Below are positions 26,218 through 34,256 of a DNA stretch of 64,000 bases, piece after piece. Within the stretch, counting starts at the first letter, position 1. Each line of letters opens with the position of its first letter. Origin of the DNA: Rhizobium sp. WSM4643 (GTDB lineage: Bacteria > Pseudomonadota > Alphaproteobacteria > Rhizobiales > Rhizobiaceae). The notes beneath the pieces are model-generated. The model had not been told where the DNA came from. It made no database searches and saw only the letters and a list, made by a program, of their open reading frames with translations. The position numbers and the translations under genes are program-made. The stretch is taken from NCBI RefSeq assembly GCF_025152745.1, contig NZ_CP104043.1, forward strand, positions 1-64,000, in the 5' to 3' direction.

Positions 26218-27255
26218 TCAGGCCGTCAGCGTGAAAGCGTCGCTTTCGCCCGGAACGAGTTCCAGCGGCCAGATCCTGTTGCGGGCACCTTGCGGATAAT
26301 GATCGGCATAGGCCGGCATTGTGGCGAGCAGGGTTTCGCCAAGCTGCGCGCCGAGATCGCGCAGCGACATGCGGAAGGAGGTCAGCGCCGGCTGCAGGAA
26401 AAGCGTGCGCGGCTCCTCGCGGAAACCGACGACGGCGAGGTCACGGCCGGGCACGACGCCGGCCTCGGCAAGCCGGCGGTAAAGTCCGATCGCCATTAGT
26501 TCATGGATCAGGATGATTGCAGTTGGCCGCTGCGCGATCATCAGCAATTCATGGCCGGCCTGATAACCGCCCTGTTCGCTCGACTTGACACGGATGACGA
26601 GGGCCGGGTCGTAGGGGATGCCGTGCCGTTGCAGTGCCTGGCGGTAGGCGTCAAAGAAGAGGTAGCCGAGATTGATGTCGGAGGAGGGGACAGCCACGGC
26701 GATCCGCCGGTGACCTTTGGCAACCAGCCGATCGACTCCGCGCGTCGCCACGCCCTCGAAATCGAGATCCACCCAGGTGTAGCTGCCGCCCGACGCGCTG
26801 CGGCCGAGCGCCACAAAGGGGATGCGGGCCTTTTCCAGGAGTTCGATGCGCCTGTCGGTGCGTCGTGTCGCAGAGATGATCAGCGCGTCGACAAGCCGGC
26901 GCGCCACCATGCGCTTCAGATATTCGTGCGGGTCCTCGTCGTCGGGGCAGGGCAGCATGACGAGATCGAGCTTGTGGCGGGAAAAGACGCTCTGCAGCCC
27001 GTCAGTGACGCCAAGGAAGAAATCGTCGCTGTTTTCAACCGTCTCGCGGCTCACCTCGAGCATCAGCCCGATGACGTTGGTCATGCCCTGGCGAAGGCTG
27101 CGGCCCGACTGGTTGGCGACGTAGCCGAGCTCCTCGGCGGCGGCGAGCACGCGCCGGCGCGTTTCGTCGTTGACGTCGGGCTTGCCGTTCAGCGCACGGG
27201 ACACCGTTCCGATCGAAATGTCGAGATGCTCGGCGAGCTGGCGGATTCCCTTCAT
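26218..27255 (-). CDS. LacI-family transcriptional regulator
   Basis: A sugar- or acid-responsive repressor, 345 residues. Seen: an N-terminal LacI HTH (GIRQLAEHLDISIGTVSRALNGKPDVND, residues 3-30) with hinge helix, then a periplasmic-binding-protein-like ligand domain containing VIGLMLEV, GHRRIAVA (about 180) and the C-terminal LTSFRMSLRDLGAQLGE block. It is convergent with the ACS permease gene and upstream of a decayed second LacI gene, suggesting a remodelled catabolic locus. The inducer is unknown. Confidence 0.93.
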   Translation of the reverse strand: MKGIRQLAEHLDISIGTVSRALNGKPDVNDETRRRVLAAAEELGYVANQSGRSLRQGMTNVIGLMLEVSRETVENSDDFFLGVTDGLQSVFSRHKLDLVMLPCPDDEDPHEYLKRMVARRLVDALIISATRRTDRRIELLEKARIPFVALGRSASGGSYTWVDLDFEGVATRGVDRLVAKGHRRIAVAVPSSDINLGYLFFDAYRQALQRHGIPYDPALVIRVKSSEQGGYQAGHELLMIAQRPTAIILIHELMAIGLYRRLAEAGVVPGRDLAVVGFREEPRTLFLQPALTSFRMSLRDLGAQLGETLLATMPAYADHYPQGARNRIWPLELVPGESDAFTLTA

Positions 27256-27336
27256 GTTCGACGATTTTCCTCCCCACCGGATCGCGTTTATCCTTTCTTG
27301 CCACAGGATGGCGCCTGCGAAAAGCCGGGGGAGGCA

Positions 27337-27824
27337 TTAGGCTCTGAAGCTCTGGCGGATGACGAACTCCGGAATGACGCGTTCGTAACCTGGACGAGCG
27401 GCTGGCCATTTCGCTGCGCGAGTTCGAAGAAACTCGCCGGCGGCGAGCCGGACAGGATGATGGTCGCCTCGGCACGGTGGCCGATCAGCATTTTTTGGGC
27501 GGCGAGCAGCTCGTCTTCCGTCTGGCCGGTATTGATAAGGATCGAGATGCTGCCGCGTTTGATGAGCCGGGTCGCGACGATGCCGACCAGGCGGCTCTGA
27601 TTGGCAAGCACGCCGCGCGCCAAGTCGTTGACGTGGTAGCCGAGTTCTTGCGCCGCCTGCAGCATCCTTTCGCGCGTTGCAGGCGCCACGCTCGGACCCG
27701 GCGTGAAGGTGCGCGACACGGCGGAGCGCGAAACTCCCGCCAATTGCGCCACCTGCTCGGCGCTGACGAAGCGCATGCATTGTTTCTTTGGCGTCTTGCC
27801 GCCGTTTAATGGACCATCATTCAT
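27337..27824 (-). pseudogene. Decayed LacI-family regulator
   Basis: The frame from ATG 27824 encodes a good LacI HTH (RFVSAEQVAQLAGVSRSAVSRTFTPG) and the start of the ligand domain up to LVGIVATR. It then jumps to a conserved internal piece (ILINTGQTEDELLAAQKMLIGHRAEATIILSGSPP). Past LVQV the frame reads nonsense, while the alternative frame gives ERVIPEFVIRQSFRA and a stop at 27337, a typical LacI C-terminus. More than 150 residues of the ligand domain are missing, so at least two deletions, one of them frameshifting, have occurred. A short DNA-binding fragment could still be made. Confidence 0.75.
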
Positions 27825-27943
27825 CGGCTTCAGGTCGCCCCTAACAGCCGGATGACAGGCGGCCGAGGCAGCCAGAAATTTTTGCTGCGGAGAATGGCTG
27901 TGAACCAACCGCATTGGTCCGAGGCAGAACAATGGTCGTCATA

Positions 27944-27978
27944 AAGAAAAACCGAGGCTGCCGGATGCAGCCTCGGTT
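27944..27978 (-). terminator. Intrinsic terminator of the small exported protein gene
   Basis: On the minus strand AACCGAGGCTGC and GCAGCCTCGGTT (plus 27967-27978 and 27950-27961) form a perfect 12-base stem with a five-base loop, followed by TTTCTTTAT. Confidence 0.85.
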
Positions 27979-28026
27979 GAGGGGCAAAAATAAGCGGCGA
28001 CCACAAATGGTCCCGGTTCGAGCCCG

Positions 28027-28326
28027 CTACTCGCAGACCCGCACGGTTTCGGTATGATAACCGCCGTCATAGCGATTGCGGACGTCGCGGTCCTCATACC
28101 AGCACCTCGGCGCCGGCTCGACATAGCGAGGGCCATCGACGTAGTAGCGCGGGCCGCTATTGGCGAGTGCGCCGCCGATCAGGCCGCCCACCACACCTGC
28201 GGCAACGCCGCCGGCGATGACTCGGCCAGTGTTGTTGTGGTGATGGTGGTCACGCGCGGCAGCAGGCTGGATAGCCGATCCAACAAGGGCCGTCGCGATC
28301 AACAGGCTGCTAATGATTCTCTTCAT
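28027..28326 (-). CDS. Small exported glycine-rich protein
   Basis: 99 residues with a clear signal peptide (KRIISSLLIATALVGSAIQPAAA, cleavage near 25), a His cluster (DHHHHNN), a glycine-zipper-like hydrophobic stretch (VIAGGVAAGVVGGLIGGALA) and a C-terminal part rich in Tyr/Arg with two cysteines (PRCWYEDRD...VRVCE). Start 28326 has AGGAGAA upstream. Such small glycine-zipper proteins are common in rhizobial envelopes. Function is unknown. The gene is monocistronic with its own terminator. Confidence 0.82.
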   Translation of the reverse strand: MKRIISSLLIATALVGSAIQPAAARDHHHHNNTGRVIAGGVAAGVVGGLIGGALANSGPRYYVDGPRYVEPAPRCWYEDRDVRNRYDGGYHTETVRVCE

Positions 28327-28431
28327 GACATTCTCCTCAGTGGCATTCGCCCCGGATAAAAGGGAAATGCGGCAGCAACGCGTTTGTTCGTTCAAACTTT
28401 GCAAAAGTGTTAATTCAAGTCATACACACCA

Positions 28432-30330
28432 TCAAGTCGCCGACTGTGTCGCCGTCGTCTCCTCCAGCACGTCTTCGGGAATATCGTCGAAGGACGCATA
28501 GTTGAGGTTATAGAGCTTCGAATAGAGCTTGCCATTCTTCATCAGCTGTTGATGGTTCCCGCTTTCGATGATTTCGCCGTTCTGCAGCACAATGATGCGA
28601 TCCGCCTCGCGGATCGTCGCGAGGCGATGGGCGATGACGAGGCCGGTGCGGTTTTCGAGCAGCTTCACCAGTGCCTTCTGGATCAGCATCTCGGTATAGC
28701 TGTCGATATTGGCGGTCGCTTCGTCGAGCACGAGGATCTTCGCATCCGCCACCAGCGCGCGGGCAAAGCTTAAAAGCTGGCGCTGGCCAAGCGAGAGATT
28801 GCCGCCGCGCTCGCCGAGAACGCTGTCGTAGTCCTCCGGCAGGCGCATGATGAACTCGTGCGCGCCAACGGCCTTCGCCGCCTCGATCACCTGTTCGCGC
28901 GTGGCCTCGCGCATGTGGTAGCGAATGTTCTCAAAGACCGTGCCGGTGAAGAGGAAGGGTTCCTGTAGCACCATGGCGATCTGAGCTCCGAGCGAATCCT
29001 GCGTCAGATCACGCACATCATGGCCACCGACCAGCACTTGGCCCTGCTGAACGTCGTAGAAGCGGTGGATCAGCGACATGCAGCTAGATTTGCCGGACCC
29101 CGTCGGCCCGACCAGCGCCACCGTCTCGCTGGGATTGACCTTGAAGCTGACGTGCTTCAGCACCGGATTTTTCGGATTGTAGCCGAAGACGACGTCTTTG
29201 AATTCCACCGAGCCGTCCATGTCGCGCGACAAGGCTTTGGCGCCAGGCGCGTCCTTGATGTCGACCGGCACGTCGAGCACTTCGGTCAGCCGTTGGCCAG
29301 ACGCCATGGCGCGCTGCATCACCGAGTATTGCAGGGTCAGCGAACGGATCGGGTCGAAGAAACGCTGGATATAAAACAGGAAGGCGACAAGCACGCCGAC
29401 ATCGAGCGCCTGATTGAGAACGCGTGCGCCACCGACGACGATGACGAGTGCCATCGCTACGCCCGTCAGGCTGTCGACGATCGGCACCATCACCTGCGCA
29501 TAACGCGCCGCCGTCAGATGCGTCTCGAGGTTGGCATGCGCCTTGTCGTCGTAGAGCGTGAAGTTGACGCCCTGCCTGTCCATGCTCTGGACGGCGCGCA
29601 CGCCGTGGATCGCCTCGGCAAGCGCGCCGTTTGCGACCGAATTGGTCTCGTGCGCGGCCATGAAGGACTTGCGCGCCAGCGGCAACCAGAACAGCCGGAC
29701 GATGAAGAGCACCGGCAGCACCGAGAGCGTCAGCAGCCCCAGCTTGAAGTCGAGATAGAGCATCACGAAGACGATGCCGAAGAGCAGCATGATGTCGCCG
29801 ACGGAGAGCACCGAGGTCTCGAGGAATTCCTGCATCGAGTTGACGTCGCCCTGCAGGCGCGACATCAACCGTCCCACTTCGGTCTTGTCCATGAAGGAGA
29901 GCGAGACGCGCTGCAGATGCGAAAACATCGCCTTGCGGATATCGAAGAGCACGTCTTCCGCCACGCCGCCGACCAGGGTCTCCTGCGCGTAGCTCGCCGC
30001 ATAGTTGATGAGGATGGCGATCGTGAAGGCGACGATCGACCAGATCAGCGCCGAAGCGTTGCCGCCCGGCGACATGCCGTGGTCGATGGCATAGCGGATG
30101 ATTAGCGGGATGATCAGCTGCATCATCGTGAAGGTCAAAACGGCGACGACCGACCACAGGACCTGCCGGCGATAGGGGCTGACGAAGACCCAGATGCGCT
30201 TGACGATGTTGCCGTCGAAGGCCTTGCCGAACATCTCCTCTTCGACGCGATGTGAACCGACGACTGCCCGTGGCGGGCGGCGTCCGTCCTCGCGAACGTC
30301 GGGACGCTCGGTTTCCAGTTCCTCGGCCAT
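28432..30330 (-). CDS. ABC exporter half-transporter, catalytic-site subunit
   Basis: A TMD-NBD fusion of the MsbA/multidrug exporter type, 632 residues. Seen: six transmembrane segments over about 45-350, Walker A GPTGSGKS (about 425), Walker B ILVLDEATANID with the catalytic Glu, and the H-loop IAHRL. The signature reads LSLGQ rather than LSGGQ. Together with its upstream neighbour this is the pattern of a heterodimer with one consensus and one degenerate ATP site. The start is supported by GGGAGGAATGAC. The gene follows the partner after 91 bases that contain a hairpin repeat. Confidence 0.92.
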   Translation of the reverse strand: MAEELETERPDVREDGRRPPRAVVGSHRVEEEMFGKAFDGNIVKRIWVFVSPYRRQVLWSVVAVLTFTMMQLIIPLIIRYAIDHGMSPGGNASALIWSIVAFTIAILINYAASYAQETLVGGVAEDVLFDIRKAMFSHLQRVSLSFMDKTEVGRLMSRLQGDVNSMQEFLETSVLSVGDIMLLFGIVFVMLYLDFKLGLLTLSVLPVLFIVRLFWLPLARKSFMAAHETNSVANGALAEAIHGVRAVQSMDRQGVNFTLYDDKAHANLETHLTAARYAQVMVPIVDSLTGVAMALVIVVGGARVLNQALDVGVLVAFLFYIQRFFDPIRSLTLQYSVMQRAMASGQRLTEVLDVPVDIKDAPGAKALSRDMDGSVEFKDVVFGYNPKNPVLKHVSFKVNPSETVALVGPTGSGKSSCMSLIHRFYDVQQGQVLVGGHDVRDLTQDSLGAQIAMVLQEPFLFTGTVFENIRYHMREATREQVIEAAKAVGAHEFIMRLPEDYDSVLGERGGNLSLGQRQLLSFARALVADAKILVLDEATANIDSYTEMLIQKALVKLLENRTGLVIAHRLATIREADRIIVLQNGEIIESGNHQQLMKNGKLYSKLYNLNYASFDDIPEDVLEETTATQSAT

Positions 30331-30386
30331 GTCATTCCTCCCGCGGCCAACACTTCAGGTTGCCTGCATAGTCAGTATTTTGTCCG

Positions 30387-30411
30387 CTCTTCTCCCCGCT
30401 GGGGAGAAGAG
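30387..30411. repeat. Hairpin element between the two ABC half-genes
   Basis: CTCTTCTCCCC (30387-30397), GCT, GGGGAGAAGAG (30401-30411) is a perfect 11-base inverted repeat. Similar CTCCCC/GGGGAG-type palindromes are scattered in Rhizobium; one resembling it occurs near 59075. Within an operon it could cause partial termination or protect the upstream message. Confidence 0.6.
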
Positions 30412-30421
30412 GGAGTATGCG

Positions 30422-32275
30422 CTAGGCGCTTAAAGCCTCGTCGCCCGGTCGCACCTGAAGGTCGTAGAGCGCCTTGTAACGCCCGCCGAGCGAAAGCAGC
30501 GCCGCATGCGTGCCGCGTTCGACGATCCGGCCGTCTTCGACGAACAGGATCTGGTCGGCATGCATCAGCGAGCTCAGGCGGTGGGCAACGATGATGGTTA
30601 CGCGGTCTGCGGCGTAGCGGCGCATGGCGCTGCGGATGCGCTGTTCGGTGGCCGCATCGATCGCCGCCGTCGAATCGTCGAACACCATCACCGCAGGTCT
30701 CAGCATCAGCGCGCGGGCGATCGAAAGTCGCTGCCGCTGGCCGCCGGAAAGCGAAACGCCGCGCTCGCCGACGACGGTGCCGTAACCTGTGGGCAGGCCG
30801 AGCACGTAGTTGTGCAGCTGGGCGCTTTCGCTGGCGCGCTCGATGCGGCCTTCCTTCGCCCACGGGTCGCCATAGGCGATGTTGTTCTCGATCGTCGTCG
30901 TGAACAGGAAGGAATCCTGCTGCACGACGGCCACCGCCCGGCGCAGCGATTGCAGCGTCGCCTTGCGGATGTCCTGTCCGTCGATCGTGACCTTGCCGCC
31001 GCTGACGTCGTAGAAGCGGGGAATGAGATGGGCGATCGTCGACTTGCCGCTGCCCGGAGGCCCGACAATGCCGATCGTCTGGCCGCGGCGGGCTTCAAAG
31101 GAGATATCCTGGAGCACGGTGCGCTTTTCGGAACCCGGATAGGCGAAGCTGACATTCTCGAAGCGCAACACGCCGTCGGTGAGGTTGAGCTCCTTCGCAT
31201 CCGGCGCATCCTTGATCGCGATGTCGAGGTCGAGAAGGGCAAAGAGCCGCGAGCCGCAAGTGGAGGCGCGGGCAAAGGCGTTGACCATCAGGCCGAGCTG
31301 GCGCACCGGCATCTGCAGGATGGTCATGAAGGTCAGGAACGAAGCCAGCGTGCCGACGGTGATCTCGCCCGACATCACCTTGCCGCCGCCGATCCAGAGC
31401 ACCAGGCCCATCGCCGCGAAGAAGGAGAAGGTCATGGCGCTAGTATTGGTGACGCGGATGCCGACGCGCTGGTGTGCAAGCGCCAATGCGCTCTTCGACG
31501 CGGCCTCGAATTTCGAAATCTCGTGTTCGTGGGCGGCGAAAGCGCGCACGACGCGGATGCCGCCAAGATTCTCCTCCATGATGCGGGTCAGCACCGAAAG
31601 CCGCTCCTGCAGGTCGAGCCAGGTGGCACGTAGCCTGAGCTGCGTCACCGAGGAGCGCCAGCCGACGAAGGGCACGAAGCTTAGCGCCAGAAGGCCGAGC
31701 ACGACATCGGTCGACAGCAGCATATAGGCGCCGATGCCGATCAGGATCGACAGCAGGATCATCCGGACGAGCGCCGTGGAAAAATACATGCGCACGCCTT
31801 CGAGATCGAGCAGGCCGACGGTGATCAGGTCGCCGGAATGCACGGTATCGTGAAAGCTGAAAGAGAGACGCTGGATTTTCTCGTAGCAGGCCAGCCGCAG
31901 TTCGTAGCCGATGTGATGGCCGACGGCTTCGCTGTAATAGTTCTGGACCATGGTGAAGAGGCCGCGCAGCACGCTGGCGCCAAGCAGCAGTAGCGCCGTG
32001 GTCAGAAGCGCGTCCTGTGCCACCTGGCCCGCCGCACCGCCGCTCATCGCCATCTGCGTGTGGTCGACGGCCCGGCCGAGAAGGCGCGGGATCATCAGCT
32101 GGAAGGTGGAGGCAACAAGCGTGGCGCCGATCGCAAAGCCGGATTGCCAGGGGTGGCGGAAGGCCATCATGGTGATGCGCACCAATGTGAAGAGGCCTCG
32201 CCCCCAGCCTGCCGCAGTTGCAAGCGCCATCGAAGCCGAAGGCTTCGTCGCGCGTATTAACGCATCGCTGCTCAC
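30422..32275 (-). CDS. ABC exporter half-transporter, degenerate-site subunit
   Basis: A TMD-NBD fusion partner of the gene at 28432. Seen: six transmembrane segments, Walker A GPPGSGKST, a canonical LSGGQRQRLSIARAL signature, and Walker B VMVFDDSTAAID, where the catalytic Glu is replaced by Asp. In heterodimeric exporters such as TM287/288 this Asp marks the subunit with the non-hydrolysing site, and the partner carries the altered signature, exactly as here. The start is uncertain: the frame is open from a GTG at 32395, with an ATG at 32332. I favour GTG 32275, which begins SSDALIRATKPSASM, because earlier residues look non-coding. Substrate unknown. Confidence 0.9.
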   Translation of the reverse strand: MSSDALIRATKPSASMALATAAGWGRGLFTLVRITMMAFRHPWQSGFAIGATLVASTFQLMIPRLLGRAVDHTQMAMSGGAAGQVAQDALLTTALLLLGASVLRGLFTMVQNYYSEAVGHHIGYELRLACYEKIQRLSFSFHDTVHSGDLITVGLLDLEGVRMYFSTALVRMILLSILIGIGAYMLLSTDVVLGLLALSFVPFVGWRSSVTQLRLRATWLDLQERLSVLTRIMEENLGGIRVVRAFAAHEHEISKFEAASKSALALAHQRVGIRVTNTSAMTFSFFAAMGLVLWIGGGKVMSGEITVGTLASFLTFMTILQMPVRQLGLMVNAFARASTCGSRLFALLDLDIAIKDAPDAKELNLTDGVLRFENVSFAYPGSEKRTVLQDISFEARRGQTIGIVGPPGSGKSTIAHLIPRFYDVSGGKVTIDGQDIRKATLQSLRRAVAVVQQDSFLFTTTIENNIAYGDPWAKEGRIERASESAQLHNYVLGLPTGYGTVVGERGVSLSGGQRQRLSIARALMLRPAVMVFDDSTAAIDAATEQRIRSAMRRYAADRVTIIVAHRLSSLMHADQILFVEDGRIVERGTHAALLSLGGRYKALYDLQVRPGDEALSA

Positions 32276-32781
32276 GGTATTTTTCCAATAGATGTGTGGT
32301 CGGACTCTGGCCCGAAAAGACGGCAAATCCATGAAGGGATTGATAGCGCCTTCACTTTTGCCGATTCCAGTTGGGGGTTCAAGTAAAGAATTCACCAGTT
32401 GGTTATTTTTACGTGAGGTCTCCTCGCATCCCCGGCGGGAGCAATCTTCCCAACGGCCAATCCCGGCAGCCTGGGGTACGAAGGTCGGTCATATTTTCGC
32501 AGATTGCCTATAAATTACTTTGCATTTCAATAGCTTAAAAAAAACGGCAACAAACCTCTTGCCACCTGCGCCATTTGGCGCTTTCATACACTACTAGTTT
32601 GATAGACTATGGACGAGCGTGATTGCTCCCCTAGTTCTCTTGCGGGACCGCTGGTTCGGACCCCGATGCCGCGGCAGATGTTGTGAATGGCCGCATGAAC
32701 CTCATCAACGCGTGAACCGCTGTTTTATGCGTTGAAACCTCGATCGACCCACGGTGCGGATGAAGCCGCAAAGGAGTTGCG
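32276..32781. other. Intergenic region upstream of the ABC pair and the FAD protein
   Basis: The gap holds divergent promoters for the ABC genes and the FAD-binding gene. It is AT-rich around 32505-32550 (GCCTATAAATTACTTTGCATT, then runs of A), which fits promoter DNA. I looked for riboswitch cores (cobalamin, TPP, SAM, FMN, glycine) on both strands and saw none. The segment from 32600 to 32780 contains only short imperfect repeats. Confidence 0.4.
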
Positions 32782-34188
32782 ATGACGGTTCAGGGACTTT
32801 TTTCCGCGAGGGCCAATGCGACGGCGCAGATATCAGCCGTACCACGCATTGCGATCGTCGGGCGGGGCTTTTCCGGCATGATGACGGCCATCGCGCTGAT
32901 GAAGACGGTGCGCGCGCCCTTCCACCTGCAGCTGTTCGATCCGAATTCGTCGGTCAGCGGTGGGCAGGCGCTGGCCTCAGTCCGCTCCTCGACGATCCTC
33001 AACACCCGCGTGCGGGACCTCTCGGTCTCGGCCGGCGACAATGACGATTTCAACGACTGGCTTTGCAGCAACGCCGCCTTCCGCGCCGCCGTGCCGGCCG
33101 CCATCCCCGGATTCCGGCAGATCTTCGTGCCGAAGGAAATCTTCAGCGATTATGTCTACCAGCGCTTTTCGGAAGCACTGGCCGCGCGCAGGGACATTAC
33201 CGTCCAGGTCTGCAACGATCCGGTCGTGGCGATCCGCAGGAGCCACGGCAACCGCTTCCTGCTCGAAAGCGCCAATCCCGCCAATCCGTTGTTCGATACC
33301 GTGATCCTCGCCACCGGCTACGGCCTGGCTGCGCCGAATGCCGGCGGTGAGGATGCTTCGCCGGTCAGAGCCCAGCGCCTCGTCGCGCGGCCGCATGCGG
33401 TGTTGCTCGGCAGCGGCATCCGCGTCGTCGACCAGCTGCTGCAGCTGCGCGATTCCGGTTATACCGGCCAGGTGACGATCATTTCAAGGCGCGGCTTCCT
33501 GCCCCAGAGCCATACGCCGAATTCCGCCGATCCGGTGTTCCCGGCCGAAACGCTGCCGCAGAGCCTGCCGGAGATCGTGCGCTTGATCCGTGAAGCCTGT
33601 CGCGAGGCGGAGGAGGCGGGGCGAAGCTGGCAATCGGTAATGAACGGCCTGAGGAAACATGCCCGCTCGCTCTGGCGCTCGCTGCCGGCCCGCGACAAAC
33701 ATCAGTTCAACCGGCACCTCAGGGCAATCTACGACAGCCATCGCAACCGCCTGCCGGAAGCCATGCACCTGCGTCTGAAACGTGAGCTCGCCGAAGGCCG
33801 CACGGTGCTGCGCCGCGGCCGGGCCGGCCGCCGCGGCTTGAGCGGCCTGTTCTTCACGCCGGCCGGTTCCGCCGCCGAGGAGATCATTCATGCCGAGCGC
33901 ATCATCGATTGCCGCTGTCAGGCGCCGGATCTTTCAGCGCCGCTGATGCAAAGCCTGCTTTCCGCCGGCCTTGCCATGCCGGACGAACTCTCGCTCGGGC
34001 TAGCCGTCAATGCGCGCGGCGAGCCCTTCCTCGAGGACGGTTCGACGGTCGCCGGACTCTTTGCCGTCGGCCCGCTCGGCCTCGGCAGCCTGCCCGATAT
34101 CGATCTGGTGCCCGAGATCGTCTCGCAGGCCTATGCCGTTGCCGAGCGCGTCGGCGAACGGTTCTATCCAAGGGTCAAGGCCGTCTGA
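32782..34188 (+). CDS. FAD/NAD(P)-binding protein (NAD_binding_9 type)
   Basis: A flavin-dependent oxidoreductase-like protein, 468 residues. Seen: an N-terminal dinucleotide fold IAIVGRGFSGMMTAIAL (about 23-39), a second VILATGYGL motif near 175, HAVLLGSGIRVVDQLLQL near 210, and a C-terminal LFAVGPLGLGSLPDIDLVPEIVSQAY block typical of the YdhS/HcrB-like FAD-NAD(P)-binding family. The glycine motif GRGFSG is a variant of GxGxxG. The ATG has AAAGGAG seven bases upstream. It stands alone, upstream of the hybrid kinase gene by 68 bases. The substrate is unknown. Confidence 0.85.
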   Translation: MTVQGLFSARANATAQISAVPRIAIVGRGFSGMMTAIALMKTVRAPFHLQLFDPNSSVSGGQALASVRSSTILNTRVRDLSVSAGDNDDFNDWLCSNAAFRAAVPAAIPGFRQIFVPKEIFSDYVYQRFSEALAARRDITVQVCNDPVVAIRRSHGNRFLLESANPANPLFDTVILATGYGLAAPNAGGEDASPVRAQRLVARPHAVLLGSGIRVVDQLLQLRDSGYTGQVTIISRRGFLPQSHTPNSADPVFPAETLPQSLPEIVRLIREACREAEEAGRSWQSVMNGLRKHARSLWRSLPARDKHQFNRHLRAIYDSHRNRLPEAMHLRLKRELAEGRTVLRRGRAGRRGLSGLFFTPAGSAAEEIIHAERIIDCRCQAPDLSAPLMQSLLSAGLAMPDELSLGLAVNARGEPFLEDGSTVAGLFAVGPLGLGSLPDIDLVPEIVSQAYAVAERVGERFYPRVKAV

Positions 34189-34256
34189 AAATCTGGAGCT
34201 GTTTCGGAACCATCTGGCTGCCCCGGCGTTAAAGCGCTGGTGACTCAGAGGGGCCG

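Noticed and set aside
32396..32781. Riboswitch in the long gap before the FAD-binding gene
   Set aside because: No conserved core of the common riboswitch classes could be found on either strand.
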